A stretch of 7,632 nt of DNA. It comes from an uncultured Alphaproteobacteria bacterium. GTDB taxonomy: Bacteria; Pseudomonadota; Alphaproteobacteria; CAAHEQ01; UBA3637. This document shows, piece after piece, positions 1 to 6,273 of this stretch. The stretch is taken from the NCBI GenBank assembly GCA_944391545.1, contig CALXTZ010000064.1:1-7632 (forward strand). The letters run 5' to 3'. How positions within the stretch are numbered: the first letter of the stretch is position 1; every line of letters starts with the position of its first letter. The notes beneath the pieces are model-generated. The model did no database searches, was not told the origin of the DNA, and saw nothing but the letters and a program-made list of their open reading frames with translations. The position numbers and the translations under genes are program-made.

Positions 1-59
1 TGACGGATATGTCCGACCGTACATCTTCTGAAACACATTTATGAAAAGGATTTTTAAAC

Positions 60-1124
60 ATGAAAGATATTATTTTTACTTGTGATCGCTCGACGGGATA
101 TTTTTATTTAGTCCATTATGTCGGCTCTTTGAAAAGTCGGGTCGAGTTACAAAATTCCGGCCTGTACAATGACATTTACATTATGATTGCCGATGCACAG
201 GCTTTGACAGACAACGCGGACAATCCCGACAAAATCCGCAAAAGCATCCTGAATGTCGCGCTGGACTATCTGGCGTGCGGGCTGGATCCGGCGAAATCAA
301 CGATTTTCATCCAATCTCACGTATCCGAATTAACCGAGCTGATGTTTTATTACATGAATTTGGTGACCATTGCTCGGTTGCAACGCAATCCGACGGTTAA
401 GGCCGAAATCCAGCTGCGCAAGTTCGATAAAAGCATTCCGGTCGGTTTCTTTTGTTATCCGATCAGTCAAACGGCTGATATTACGGCTTTTAACGCAACA
501 TTGGTGCCGGTGGGCGAAGATCAATTGCCCATGATTGAACAAGCGCGCGAAATCGTCCGATCATTTAACACGATTTACGGCGAAACGCTGGTCGAACCGC
601 AAGCCATGCTGCCGGACAATCAGATGTGTTCCCGTTTGCCCGGTTTAGACGGAAAAGCTAAAATGAGCAAATCTTTGGGCAATTGCATTTATTTATCCGA
701 TCCGGCGGATGACATTAAAAACAAAATCATGAATATGTTCACCGATCCGACGCACTTGCGGGTGGAAGATCCGGGACATGTGGAAGACAATCCTGTCTTT
801 ATTTATCTGGAAGCGTTCAGTACGGACGAACATTTCAAAACATTTCTGCCCGAATATGCGAACTTGGATGAGTTAAAAGCGCATTATCGACGCGGCGGGC
901 TGGGAGACGTTAAAATCAAAAAGTTCCTGAACAACATCATTCAATCGGAACTGGAACCTATTCGCGCGCGGCGAGCCGAATACGAAAAAGACTTACCGGC
1001 CGTATACGACATGTTGAAACAAGGATCGGATACTGCCCGAAATGTGGCGGCCGAGACGCTTTCAAAGGTTCGCAGAGCCATGAAAATCGACTATTTTCAT
1101 GACGGCGATTTGTTAAAAGGATAA
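60..1124 (+). CDS. trpS: Tryptophan--tRNA ligase (TrpRS) with a degenerate HIGH motif
   Basis: This cytoplasmic class I aminoacyl-tRNA synthetase activates Trp with ATP and charges tRNA-Trp. The 354 residues match normal bacterial length and the body of the family throughout. The segment around residues 36-76 (IMIADAQALTDNADNP, then an ALDYLACGLDP-like stretch), the Trp/ATP pocket segment DITAFNATLVPVGEDQ (140-155) and an intact KMSKS loop (K201-S205) are all visible. The ATG at 60 follows an AAAAGGA ribosome site (44-50) with 9 bases of spacing. The odd part is residues 6-18. From memory, this TrpRS subgroup reads about LTGDRPTGKLHLGHY, but here it is FTCDRSTGYFYLVHY. The first HIGH histidine is Tyr16 and the invariant-type glycine is Val18; only His19 is kept. 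The frame is open and both sides of the segment are conserved, so frameshift does not explain it. The gene could be an impaired copy, a divergent paralogue or a local sequence error. Family assignment is very secure; activity is not. Confidence 0.93.
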   Translation: MKDIIFTCDRSTGYFYLVHYVGSLKSRVELQNSGLYNDIYIMIADAQALTDNADNPDKIRKSILNVALDYLACGLDPAKSTIFIQSHVSELTELMFYYMNLVTIARLQRNPTVKAEIQLRKFDKSIPVGFFCYPISQTADITAFNATLVPVGEDQLPMIEQAREIVRSFNTIYGETLVEPQAMLPDNQMCSRLPGLDGKAKMSKSLGNCIYLSDPADDIKNKIMNMFTDPTHLRVEDPGHVEDNPVFIYLEAFSTDEHFKTFLPEYANLDELKAHYRRGGLGDVKIKKFLNNIIQSELEPIRARRAEYEKDLPAVYDMLKQGSDTARNVAAETLSKVRRAMKIDYFHDGDLLKG

Positions 1125-1130
1125 ATACAA

Positions 1131-1160
1131 AGGCCGCCCCCGAACGAGGCGGCTTTTTTT
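1131..1160. terminator. Bidirectional intrinsic terminator between trpS and the membrane-protein gene
   Basis: The stem GCCGCC (1133-1138) pairs with GGCGGC (1148-1153) around a 9-base loop. It is extended outward by a G-U and A-T pairs and followed by seven T on the + strand (1154-1160), starting 6 bases after the trpS stop. Read on the - strand, the same hairpin follows the stop codon of the 1159-2337 gene and runs into a T-rich tail (1124-1131). It therefore probably serves both convergent genes. The last T bases are also part of that gene's TAA stop. Confidence 0.9.
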
Positions 1161-2337
1161 ATCGAGCCAGTTGCCGAAATTCGGGCAACACGTTGACAAG
1201 TATCGCCTTTGCATTCTGATCCAAAAGAAGGCAAGCTTTCTGCATCGTTATAAACGGTTCCGTTTGTTTTAAATTCTGATAAATACTGTCAACGAACCCG
1301 CGACTGATACGACGCATCTTTTCATCGAAACGGCGTTGTTCTTCCAGCGACAGGTTATCGTTCGCTGATTCGACTTGTGCATGCATCGGTTTCAATACGT
1401 CGTAAGCAGCCATGGGCCATGTTTCCATTCGATAGCCGTTCTGAAGACAATAATCGGGAACTCCTTTTTCAAGAAAAGCGATTAACATTCTGTTTTCATC
1501 TTTGGCAGGAAAATGGCTATAAACAGACGAAACAAAAATAAGCCCGCCGATTAAGAGAAGGACGACTTCTCCCAACGTTATTTTTCGACGAGGAACAGCC
1601 GCTTCATCCAAAGCTTTATTGTTGGCGCGAATGGCATCCATAACCGGAAAAAAAACAAAAGGCGAAATAAATATCATCATCCAAAATATAAACGCTGGAA
1701 ATGCATTTGACTGCGCGATGATCGCCATAAGAAGATATGTACCGAATAAAACACCCGCGCTGTAACGACTTTTAAAACCAACCTTATCCGCATCTTTAAA
1801 AATCGTCTTAAAAAGCGAATAAAGATAGAATATCCAAAACACCGTCTGACCCAAAGGCCCGTTATCCGGGTCTTTTCTGGCGATTTTCAAGGCCTTCCAG
1901 TTTTGATACATCCAATATAAATCATAAAGCCCCAAAGTCAAAATACTACACAAAACCATTCTTTTCTTTGAAATATCAAAATACATAACCGGTGCATCCG
2001 GCTGGGCTGCTTCATATGCCGTATGATTTTTCAAAACATGTTTCCAATATTTTTGATTAACCCGAAACGCAATCCAAATATGCATCAAGGCAATACCCAA
2101 ACATATACCCGTTCTTGTGTCGGGCCAAACAGTCCCCAAAATCGTCATAGGTACTAACATCATTAAAAAATAAAAAATGGCTGTACCGCCCATTCCCAAC
2201 CAGCCGACATATAACCATCCGAAAAGCAATCCCCAGATGTTAAACCGCCTGTTTTCCTTGAATGTCTTTCGCCATCCGGGCGACAGATGCAACGCATCAA
2301 TGAAAGCGGCTCGTTCATGTTGTTCTTTTAAGTCCAT
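1159..2337 (-). CDS. Multi-pass inner-membrane protein, DUF2628-like plus DUF4234-like segments, function unknown
   Basis: I do not recognise a specific function. The 392 residues show about seven or eight hydrophobic segments, at roughly 34-50, 52-70, 76-93, 126-146, 163-181, 194-210, 213-233 and 255-274. The N-terminal 20-103 segment (GW+KxF, then FNIWGLLFGWLYVGWLGM, then NQKYWKHVLKNH) resembles DUF2628, a small membrane family. The 123-152 segment (KKRMVLCSILTLGLYDLYW, then MYQNWKALK) resembles the TLGLYxxYWxYxNWK motif of DUF4234-type proteins. Residues 275-392 are soluble, charged and helix-rich, with two Cys (297, 369). The ATG at 2337 is preceded by AAGGAGA (2343-2349) and a strong promoter (2377-2405), so it looks expressed on its own. 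It is convergent with trpS and divergent from the transporter gene, so it has no operon partner. Domain links are from remembered motifs and need a profile search. Confidence 0.8.
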   Translation of the reverse strand: MDLKEQHERAAFIDALHLSPGWRKTFKENRRFNIWGLLFGWLYVGWLGMGGTAIFYFLMMLVPMTILGTVWPDTRTGICLGIALMHIWIAFRVNQKYWKHVLKNHTAYEAAQPDAPVMYFDISKKRMVLCSILTLGLYDLYWMYQNWKALKIARKDPDNGPLGQTVFWIFYLYSLFKTIFKDADKVGFKSRYSAGVLFGTYLLMAIIAQSNAFPAFIFWMMIFISPFVFFPVMDAIRANNKALDEAAVPRRKITLGEVVLLLIGGLIFVSSVYSHFPAKDENRMLIAFLEKGVPDYCLQNGYRMETWPMAAYDVLKPMHAQVESANDNLSLEEQRRFDEKMRRISRGFVDSIYQNLKQTEPFITMQKACLLLDQNAKAILVNVLPEFRQLAR

Positions 2338-2376
2338 GTCTTTCTCCTTTTTACCAATTGATTGGGAAACAAGCTT

Positions 2377-2405
2377 AATATACCCCTCCCCCCGGCATCT
2401 GTCAA
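2377..2405 (-). promoter_or_regulatory. Sigma70-type promoter for the membrane-protein gene
   Basis: On the - strand the -35 is a perfect TTGACA (2400-2405), the spacer is exactly 17 bp and the -10 is TATATT (2377-2382), five of six to consensus. The predicted start lies near 2370, which leaves a leader of about 30 bases before the ATG at 2337 that includes the AAGGAGA ribosome site. The spacer is unusually G-rich on this strand, with runs of G6 and G4, in otherwise AT-rich surroundings. Confidence 0.7.
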
Positions 2406-2409
2406 AAAA

Positions 2410-2437
2410 AAAGAGAAGAATTTTACTTCTTCTCTTT
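2410..2437. terminator. Strong hairpin with a poly-T tail on the minus strand, in a divergent gap
   Basis: An 11-bp perfect stem (2410-2420 with 2427-2437, core AAGAGAAGAA/TTCTTCTCTT) encloses a 6-base loop. Read on the - strand it is followed by a run of eight or more T, the layout of an intrinsic terminator. It lies just upstream of the TTGACA of the membrane-protein promoter. No - strand gene is visible to its right, since the next gene is on the + strand. It may block - strand transcription entering this promoter, or act as an upstream promoter element or protein site. The structure is certain and the role is inferred. Confidence 0.55.
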
Positions 2438-2531
2438 CAAAACACACCCGAACTCAATATGACCGTTTTTTATTCGGTATTAAATAATGCAACAACGCCG
2501 CTTCATTCCGTGTCTCGCATTAAACTTGATC

Positions 2532-2559
2532 TTGACATTTTTCGTTTGTGACTTATTTG
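2532..2559 (+). promoter_or_regulatory. Weak candidate promoter of the EamA transporter gene
   Basis: A perfect TTGACA lies at 2532-2537, followed after 16 bp by TATTTG (2554-2559), only three of six to TATAAT. The start would fall near 2566, right at the ribosome site and only about 12 bases before the ATG at 2578. That is very short, so the match may be chance. A looser alternative is ATGACC (2459-2464) with AATAAT (2483-2488) at 18 bp spacing. Confidence 0.25.
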
Positions 2560-2577
2560 GTAGAAGGGGAGATGAAA

Positions 2578-3498
2578 ATGGCCTATTTTTATTTAATTAT
2601 CAGCGGTATTTTATTCGGCGGCGTCGTATTCGGCGGAAAAGTTTTATCCAATATGGGCGCTTCTTTATTTGAAATCATGCTTTATCCGAACTTGATTGCC
2701 GGCCTGGCAACGCTTTACCTGGCTCGTCACGATTTTAAAAAAGTTTTTCAAATTCCGTGGAAAATATCGCTTTTGTTCGTTATAACGATGCTGGCCATCA
2801 ACTTGGGAGAATACGCCCCGATTTTCTTAAACATTCCCGTCAGCCTAATTGTGTTGATTGTTTATCTGCAACCGCTGTGGACCATTTTAATCATGCACTT
2901 TTTCTTTCACCACAAACAAACCAAACTGGATTGGGTTTTAGTCTTTGCTATGTTGGCTGGCATGGTTATCCTGATAGATCCGTTTCATGATGTACAATTT
3001 TCACCGCTTGGTTTATTTTTGGCTTTAATTGCCGGCATGGGATTGTCTGTCTGGTTGATTTTAACAAAGTACTACACACAACAAGGCATTTCGCCGTACG
3101 GCACCTTTTTTGCCGTGAATTTGTATACGGTTATTCCGTTGACACTGACTTATTTTGTCTTCAGAGCTTTTACCTACAATCCCTCTCTTGAAGCGATGAC
3201 ATTGCACTTTTCACCCACGCTGTGGGGCGCTTTTCTGGTTTACAGCCTGATTATTTATACGCTGCCGAACTTACTGATTTACATGAACAATAAAAATGTA
3301 CCGGCCACCGCCATCGGGATGATTTTATTATTGGAACCCGTCACGGGGGTCTTTTTGGACGTGACTTTTCTGGGTGTTCCGCTGACGTGGAATATTCTCG
3401 TAGGCGGATTGATTATTTTAGGCGCCAACGCTTTGCTGGTTTGGGAAAAGAACGCTCGGAAAAAAGGCATCAAAGGCGACGCCATGCCGACGCATTAA
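2578..3498 (+). CDS. EamA/DMT-superfamily transporter (10-TM drug/metabolite exporter type)
   Basis: A 306-residue inner-membrane protein made of two EamA repeats, about residues 4-133 and 144-288, giving the ten-helix drug/metabolite transporter fold. Family-type features are the conserved end-of-repeat helices LIVLIVYLQPLWTILIM (90-106) and GMILLLEPVTGVFLD (247-261), each with a helix-4-like proline after Q or E, and a short basic cytoplasmic tail (291-300, KNARKKG). The substrate cannot be read from sequence; members export amino acids, metabolites or drugs. I place the start at ATG 2578 because GAAGGGGAG (2563-2571) sits 6 bases upstream. The in-frame GTG at 2548 would add ten residues (MTYLVEGEMK) that overlap this ribosome site and a possible -35 box; ATG 2572 is too close to the site. 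The gene stands alone, divergent from the membrane protein and convergent with the kinase gene, one base apart. Confidence 0.9.
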   Translation: MAYFYLIISGILFGGVVFGGKVLSNMGASLFEIMLYPNLIAGLATLYLARHDFKKVFQIPWKISLLFVITMLAINLGEYAPIFLNIPVSLIVLIVYLQPLWTILIMHFFFHHKQTKLDWVLVFAMLAGMVILIDPFHDVQFSPLGLFLALIAGMGLSVWLILTKYYTQQGISPYGTFFAVNLYTVIPLTLTYFVFRAFTYNPSLEAMTLHFSPTLWGAFLVYSLIIYTLPNLLIYMNNKNVPATAIGMILLLEPVTGVFLDVTFLGVPLTWNILVGGLIILGANALLVWEKNARKKGIKGDAMPTH

Positions 3499-3499
3499 C

Positions 3500-4882
3500 T
3501 TACAGCGGAAACCGCAAATGGACGCGTAACCCTTTCATCGGACTTTCTTCCAACGTGATTTCGCCACCGTGAGACAAAACAATATCCCGCGTAATTGTCA
3601 AGCCTAACCCGACACCGCCGGTTTTAGAATTGCGCGAATCATCCAACCGATAAAAAGCTTTAAACACATCATCTCGTTTTTCCTTTGGAATACCAGGCCC
3701 GTCATCGTCAATCGTTATATCCAAAAAGTGATCCCGCACACCCATCACAACCGCCGCATGCTTGGCATATCGATGCGCATTCGTCAAAATGTTCGTTATC
3801 GCCCGTGAAAAATCATGCGGCCGCAGGCTGATTTGTTGCGTTTGCTCGATGTGTAAATCAATGTCGTGCCCGTTCCGACGCAGTTTTTCAACGACATCCG
3901 TCAGCAGTTCGGAAACTTCCATGACTTGAGACGGTTCTTTTCCCTCCCCTCTGGCAAAAGCCAAATAGCCTTCCAACATTTTTTCCATTTCATCAATGTC
4001 AGATAATAAATCCTGTGTGCTTTCGTCATCCGGCATCATGGACAGTTGCAATTTCATGCGCGTCAACGGTGTCCGCAAGTCATGAGATACGCCGGACAAC
4101 ATGCTGGTTCGTTCGCCCAAATATTTTTGAATACGGTTTTTCATCAACAAAAAAGCCTGCCCGGCCTGGCGCACTTCCGTCGCACCTTCGGGTTTAAATC
4201 GTTCAACCGCGCGTCCCGTCCCGAATTTTTCCGCCGCATCCGCCAACCGATACACGGATCGCACTTGGTTTTTCATAAACAAAAACGCAATCCAAAACAA
4301 CAAAATCGACGCCCCGATCATCCAAACCAAAAAAGCGTATGTCGTTGAGCTGAAAACCCGCTTTTGAGGCACTTCAACTTTTAAAACGCCCGTTTTCAAT
4401 TGAATATACACCATGATGTAATCTTGAGACCGATTTTCCTTGATGACAAACGGATAATCAAGCTTTGACAAAGCCCGATCCAACTGCTTTACCAACCCCG
4501 TATTATCGACATTCACGGAATCAAAAATAATCTGTGTTTCCGGTTTGAAATGGATTTTTAACTGAAGCGCCTGGTCAAAATAAGCCAACACATCTTCTGT
4601 TTGAACCGAATCCGGATATTGTTCGATCATGTAAATAACCGTTTCGACTTCTCCGGCAATGTCATTGGCTAATCGACGGCTGATAGACCGCCAATGGTTG
4701 TCGTAAAATACCATCGAAGCCACGACCTGCAACAAAACCATCGGGATTAAAATAATCAAAATAAATCGCGTTAACAAGCTTTTGGGTGAAATTTTCACTT
4801 TGACATATTTTAAAATATATCGGATAAAATCCCATATTTCTTTTAAAACCCGGCCTGCTTTTTGAAAGACTGATTTTTTCAT
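3500..4882 (-). CDS. EnvZ-like membrane sensor histidine kinase
   Basis: A 460-residue inner-membrane kinase that should autophosphorylate and pass phosphate to the OmpR-type regulator encoded just upstream. A basic cytoplasmic N-terminus (1-35) leads to TM1 (39-60), a periplasmic domain (61-182), TM2 (183-203) and HAMP (about 204-257). The DHp domain follows with phospho-acceptor His267 in SGVSHDLRTPLTRMK. The HATPase domain has an N box (ITNILTNAHRYAK; N364, N368), G1 DDDGPGIP (392-399) and G2 GGVGLGLTI (422-430). All catalytic boxes are intact. There is no receiver domain, so it is a classical rather than hybrid kinase. The TM1 region with LLQVVASMVFYDNHW, then SISRRLA, is typical of alphaproteobacterial EnvZ-like proteins. 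The ATG lies 5 bases after the regulator's stop, with only a weak CCGGA ribosome site, so translational coupling is likely. The stimulus is unknown. Confidence 0.93.
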   Translation of the reverse strand: MKKSVFQKAGRVLKEIWDFIRYILKYVKVKISPKSLLTRFILIILIPMVLLQVVASMVFYDNHWRSISRRLANDIAGEVETVIYMIEQYPDSVQTEDVLAYFDQALQLKIHFKPETQIIFDSVNVDNTGLVKQLDRALSKLDYPFVIKENRSQDYIMVYIQLKTGVLKVEVPQKRVFSSTTYAFLVWMIGASILLFWIAFLFMKNQVRSVYRLADAAEKFGTGRAVERFKPEGATEVRQAGQAFLLMKNRIQKYLGERTSMLSGVSHDLRTPLTRMKLQLSMMPDDESTQDLLSDIDEMEKMLEGYLAFARGEGKEPSQVMEVSELLTDVVEKLRRNGHDIDLHIEQTQQISLRPHDFSRAITNILTNAHRYAKHAAVVMGVRDHFLDITIDDDGPGIPKEKRDDVFKAFYRLDDSRNSKTGGVGLGLTITRDIVLSHGGEITLEESPMKGLRVHLRFPL

Positions 4883-4887
4883 CGTTT

Positions 4888-5580
4888 TTAATCCGGCAGC
4901 AATAAATATCCTTTTCCGCGCACCGTTTGCAGATAACGCGGATTTTTGGAATCGGTTTCAATTTTTTTCCGCAGACGGTTGATTTGTACATCAATGGTTC
5001 GTTCATTTTCGGTTTCCATGGATGAAGCCAGCTCTTCCCGCGTCACTTCATGACCGGCCTTTGCCGCCAGTTTTTTCAACAAATCATTTTCAACCGATGT
5101 CAAAGACACAAAAACGCCGTTTTGTTCCAAAGCGCCGCGATCCATATGATACGTCGTCGATCCGAAATGCAACGTCGTCTCTTTTTCTTTCGGAGCCGAC
5201 ATAAATGTTCGGCGCAAGATGCTGTTAATGCGTAAAATCAACTCTTTCGGATCAAACGGCTTGGATAAATAATCATCCACACCGCTTTCCAATCCATGAA
5301 TTCGATCTTGAATTTCTCCCATCGCCGTTAACATCAAAATCGGAATCATATTGCCTTTTTCCCGCAAAGATTTCGCAAAAGAAAACCCGTTTTCTCCCGG
5401 CATCATCACATCCAACACCAACAAATCAAACAAAAAAGAAGCCATCAATCGCCGCGCTTCGTCCGGATTGGATGCTTCGGATACCAAAAACCCGTTTTCG
5501 GTCAAATAACGCCGCAACAAGCGCCGCAACCGCGTATCGTCATCAATGACTAAAATATGATTTTGTTCCTGTTCCGCCAT
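4888..5580 (-). CDS. OmpR/PhoB-family DNA-binding response regulator
   Basis: A 230-residue cytoplasmic transcription factor. The receiver domain (about 7-120) has the acidic pair D13/D14, phospho-acceptor Asp57 in LLVLDVMMPGENG, T85 in LMLTAMG and K107 in LSKPFDP, so all phosphorylation residues are present. The winged-helix domain (about 137-228) ends in the typical ERTIDVQINRLRKKIE segment and the TVRGKGYLL wing. It should be phosphorylated by the kinase encoded 5 bases downstream and may exchange phosphate with the HPt protein encoded 1 base upstream. The start ATG at 5580 has GAGGG about 10 bases upstream, inside the end of the HPt gene, which fits coupled translation. It looks like the alphaproteobacterial OmpR partner of an EnvZ-like kinase, but target genes cannot be inferred from this window. 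Confidence 0.94.
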   Translation of the reverse strand: MAEQEQNHILVIDDDTRLRRLLRRYLTENGFLVSEASNPDEARRLMASFLFDLLVLDVMMPGENGFSFAKSLREKGNMIPILMLTAMGEIQDRIHGLESGVDDYLSKPFDPKELILRINSILRRTFMSAPKEKETTLHFGSTTYHMDRGALEQNGVFVSLTSVENDLLKKLAAKAGHEVTREELASSMETENERTIDVQINRLRKKIETDSKNPRYLQTVRGKGYLLLPD

Positions 5581-5581
5581 T

Positions 5582-5986
5582 TTAAGTGATACCCTCGATT
5601 TGTGCCGCCAGCTTTTGTCCTTCGGCCCCGCCGTCGCCGGTTAAACGGTGATCGATAACGAATGCCAACGCCTGAATATGCTTGGAAACAGCCTCCATTT
5701 CCGCCGGGCCGAAAAACGATTTCCTTTCAACATAGCGACATAAATGATTGCCGATTTGCGTGACCAATTCATAATCGAAAGTTGCGCCTTGTCCTTTCAT
5801 ATCATGGGCTACACGAAACAAATCCGTTTGAATAAGATGCGTCCGCTTTTCGCCGTCAAGCACTTCGGCTTGTTCAAAAGCCGCCTGTAACCGTTGCAAA
5901 TCCGCCCGCACCCATTTTTCATATTCCTGCGCCAGGTCGGCCAGAACGTCCATTGCCTTTTCGTAATCATCCTGAAGTGACACCAT
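5582..5986 (-). CDS. Stand-alone HPt phosphotransfer protein
   Basis: A 134-residue soluble, mostly helical protein with one HPt domain. The phospho-acceptor is His61 in FRVAHDMKGQGATFDY, matching the HxxKG core (K64, G65), and the segment LVTQIGNHLCRYVE (74-87) fits the next HPt helix. No kinase or receiver domain is fused. Such short HPt proteins are known in alphaproteobacteria, and this form with HDMKGQG is familiar from that class. It is the first gene of the operon HPt - response regulator - kinase. The gap to the regulator is one base, and it has its own AAAGGA ribosome site before the ATG. Since the kinase is not hybrid, the HPt is not needed for the simple kinase-to-regulator step. 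It may link the pair to another kinase or drain phosphate, which is inference. Confidence 0.85.
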   Translation of the reverse strand: MVSLQDDYEKAMDVLADLAQEYEKWVRADLQRLQAAFEQAEVLDGEKRTHLIQTDLFRVAHDMKGQGATFDYELVTQIGNHLCRYVERKSFFGPAEMEAVSKHIQALAFVIDHRLTGDGGAEGQKLAAQIEGIT

Positions 5987-6006
5987 CCGCTTTCCTTTCT
6001 TTTTCC

Positions 6007-6035
6007 ATCATATAAAAAACCGTCGGAAAATCCAA
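6007..6035 (-). promoter_or_regulatory. Candidate promoter for the HPt-regulator-kinase operon, overlapping the tRNA terminator
   Basis: On the - strand TATGAT (6007-6012; five of six to TATAAT) lies 17 bp from TTGGAT (6030-6035; three of six to TTGACA). Start of transcription would be near 6000, giving a 14-base leader that holds the AAAGGA ribosome site before the ATG at 5986. The -35 box lies inside the terminator stem of the tRNA gene. Read-through from the tRNA is the alternative source of operon mRNA. Confidence 0.35.
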
Positions 6036-6045
6036 CGGTTTTTTT
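6014..6045. terminator. Terminator downstream of tRNA-Leu, usable from both strands
   Basis: AACCGTCGG (6018-6026) pairs with CCAACGGTT (6032-6040), nine pairs with one G-U, around a 5-base loop. On the - strand, the direction of the tRNA, the hairpin starts 7 bases after the CCA end and is followed by four or more T. On the + strand it is followed by a T run (6039-6045). It most likely ends the tRNA transcript. Confidence 0.85.
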
Positions 6046-6046
6046 A

Positions 6047-6131
6047 TGGTGCGATCGAAAAGATTTGAACTTTCACGGGTCTCCCCACAGCGACCTCAAC
6101 GCTGCGCGTCTACCAATTCCGCCACGACCGC
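6047..6131 (-). tRNA. trnL: tRNA-Leu (anticodon GAG), CCA encoded
   Basis: The 85-base gene folds as a class II tRNA. The acceptor GCGGTCG pairs with CGATCGC (one G-U), followed by discriminator A and an encoded CCA (6047-6049). The D arm is GCG...CGC with loop GAATTGGTAGA. The anticodon stem CAGCG/CGCTG carries loop TTGAGGT, so the anticodon is GAG (6095-6097), reading CUU/CUC Leu codons. A short variable arm (GGG-AGA-CCC) follows, then a T arm GAAAG/CTTTT with loop TTCAAAT. Discriminator A73 and the long variable arm fit leucine identity. Upstream on the - strand TTGCGG and TGTAAC, 16 bp apart, could be a weak promoter. A hairpin terminator follows. The gene is divergent from sodB. Confidence 0.96.
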
Positions 6132-6175
6132 ACGGAAAAAGCGTTACAGGTTTACCAAATTTTTCCGCAAAATGC

Positions 6176-6196
6176 AACTCTTTTTTTAAAAGAGTT
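6176..6196. repeat. Perfect AT-rich inverted repeat between tRNA-Leu and sodB
   Basis: AACTCTTTT (6176-6184) pairs with AAAAGAGTT (6188-6196) around a 3-base TTT. It lies in the divergent control region, about 45 bases from the tRNA 5' end and 78 bases before sodB. It could be an operator or merely a weak hairpin; there is no T tail on either side to suggest a terminator. Confidence 0.4.
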
Positions 6197-6220
6197 CGGC
6201 GTATTCTTTTCAAAAGGGGC

Positions 6221-6249
6221 TGGACATTTTGAAAAAAACATCCTATCTC
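6221..6249 (+). promoter_or_regulatory. Candidate sodB promoter
   Basis: TGGACA (6221-6226, five of six to the -35 consensus) is followed after 17 bp by TATCTC (6244-6249, three of six to the -10 consensus). The -10 lies within a short dyad CCTA-TCTC-TAGG (6242-6253) that might be a regulator site. The leader would be about 20 bases and includes AAGGAG at 6262-6267. Confidence 0.3.
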
Positions 6250-6273
6250 TAGGAAAACAGAAAGGAGACAAAA

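Noticed and set aside
3..44. Open frame ending in TGA at 42-44, possible tail of an upstream gene
   Set aside because: Only 13 codons are visible, with no recognisable family sequence, and the other frames are equally uninformative.
2480..2506. Eight-codon minus-strand ORF (MKRRCCII) upstream of the 2410-2437 hairpin, resembling a leader peptide with an attenuator
   Set aside because: There is no good ribosome site, and the strong promoter of the downstream gene lies after the hairpin, so attenuation would not control it.
2177..2551. 124-codon + strand ORF over the start of the membrane-protein gene
   Set aside because: It is antisense to a well-supported gene and crosses its promoter and the hairpin; it has low-complexity composition and no family features.
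6047..6131. tRNA-Leu gene as an integration (att) site for a mobile element
   Set aside because: No integrase gene and no repeated copy of the tRNA 3' end is visible in the window.
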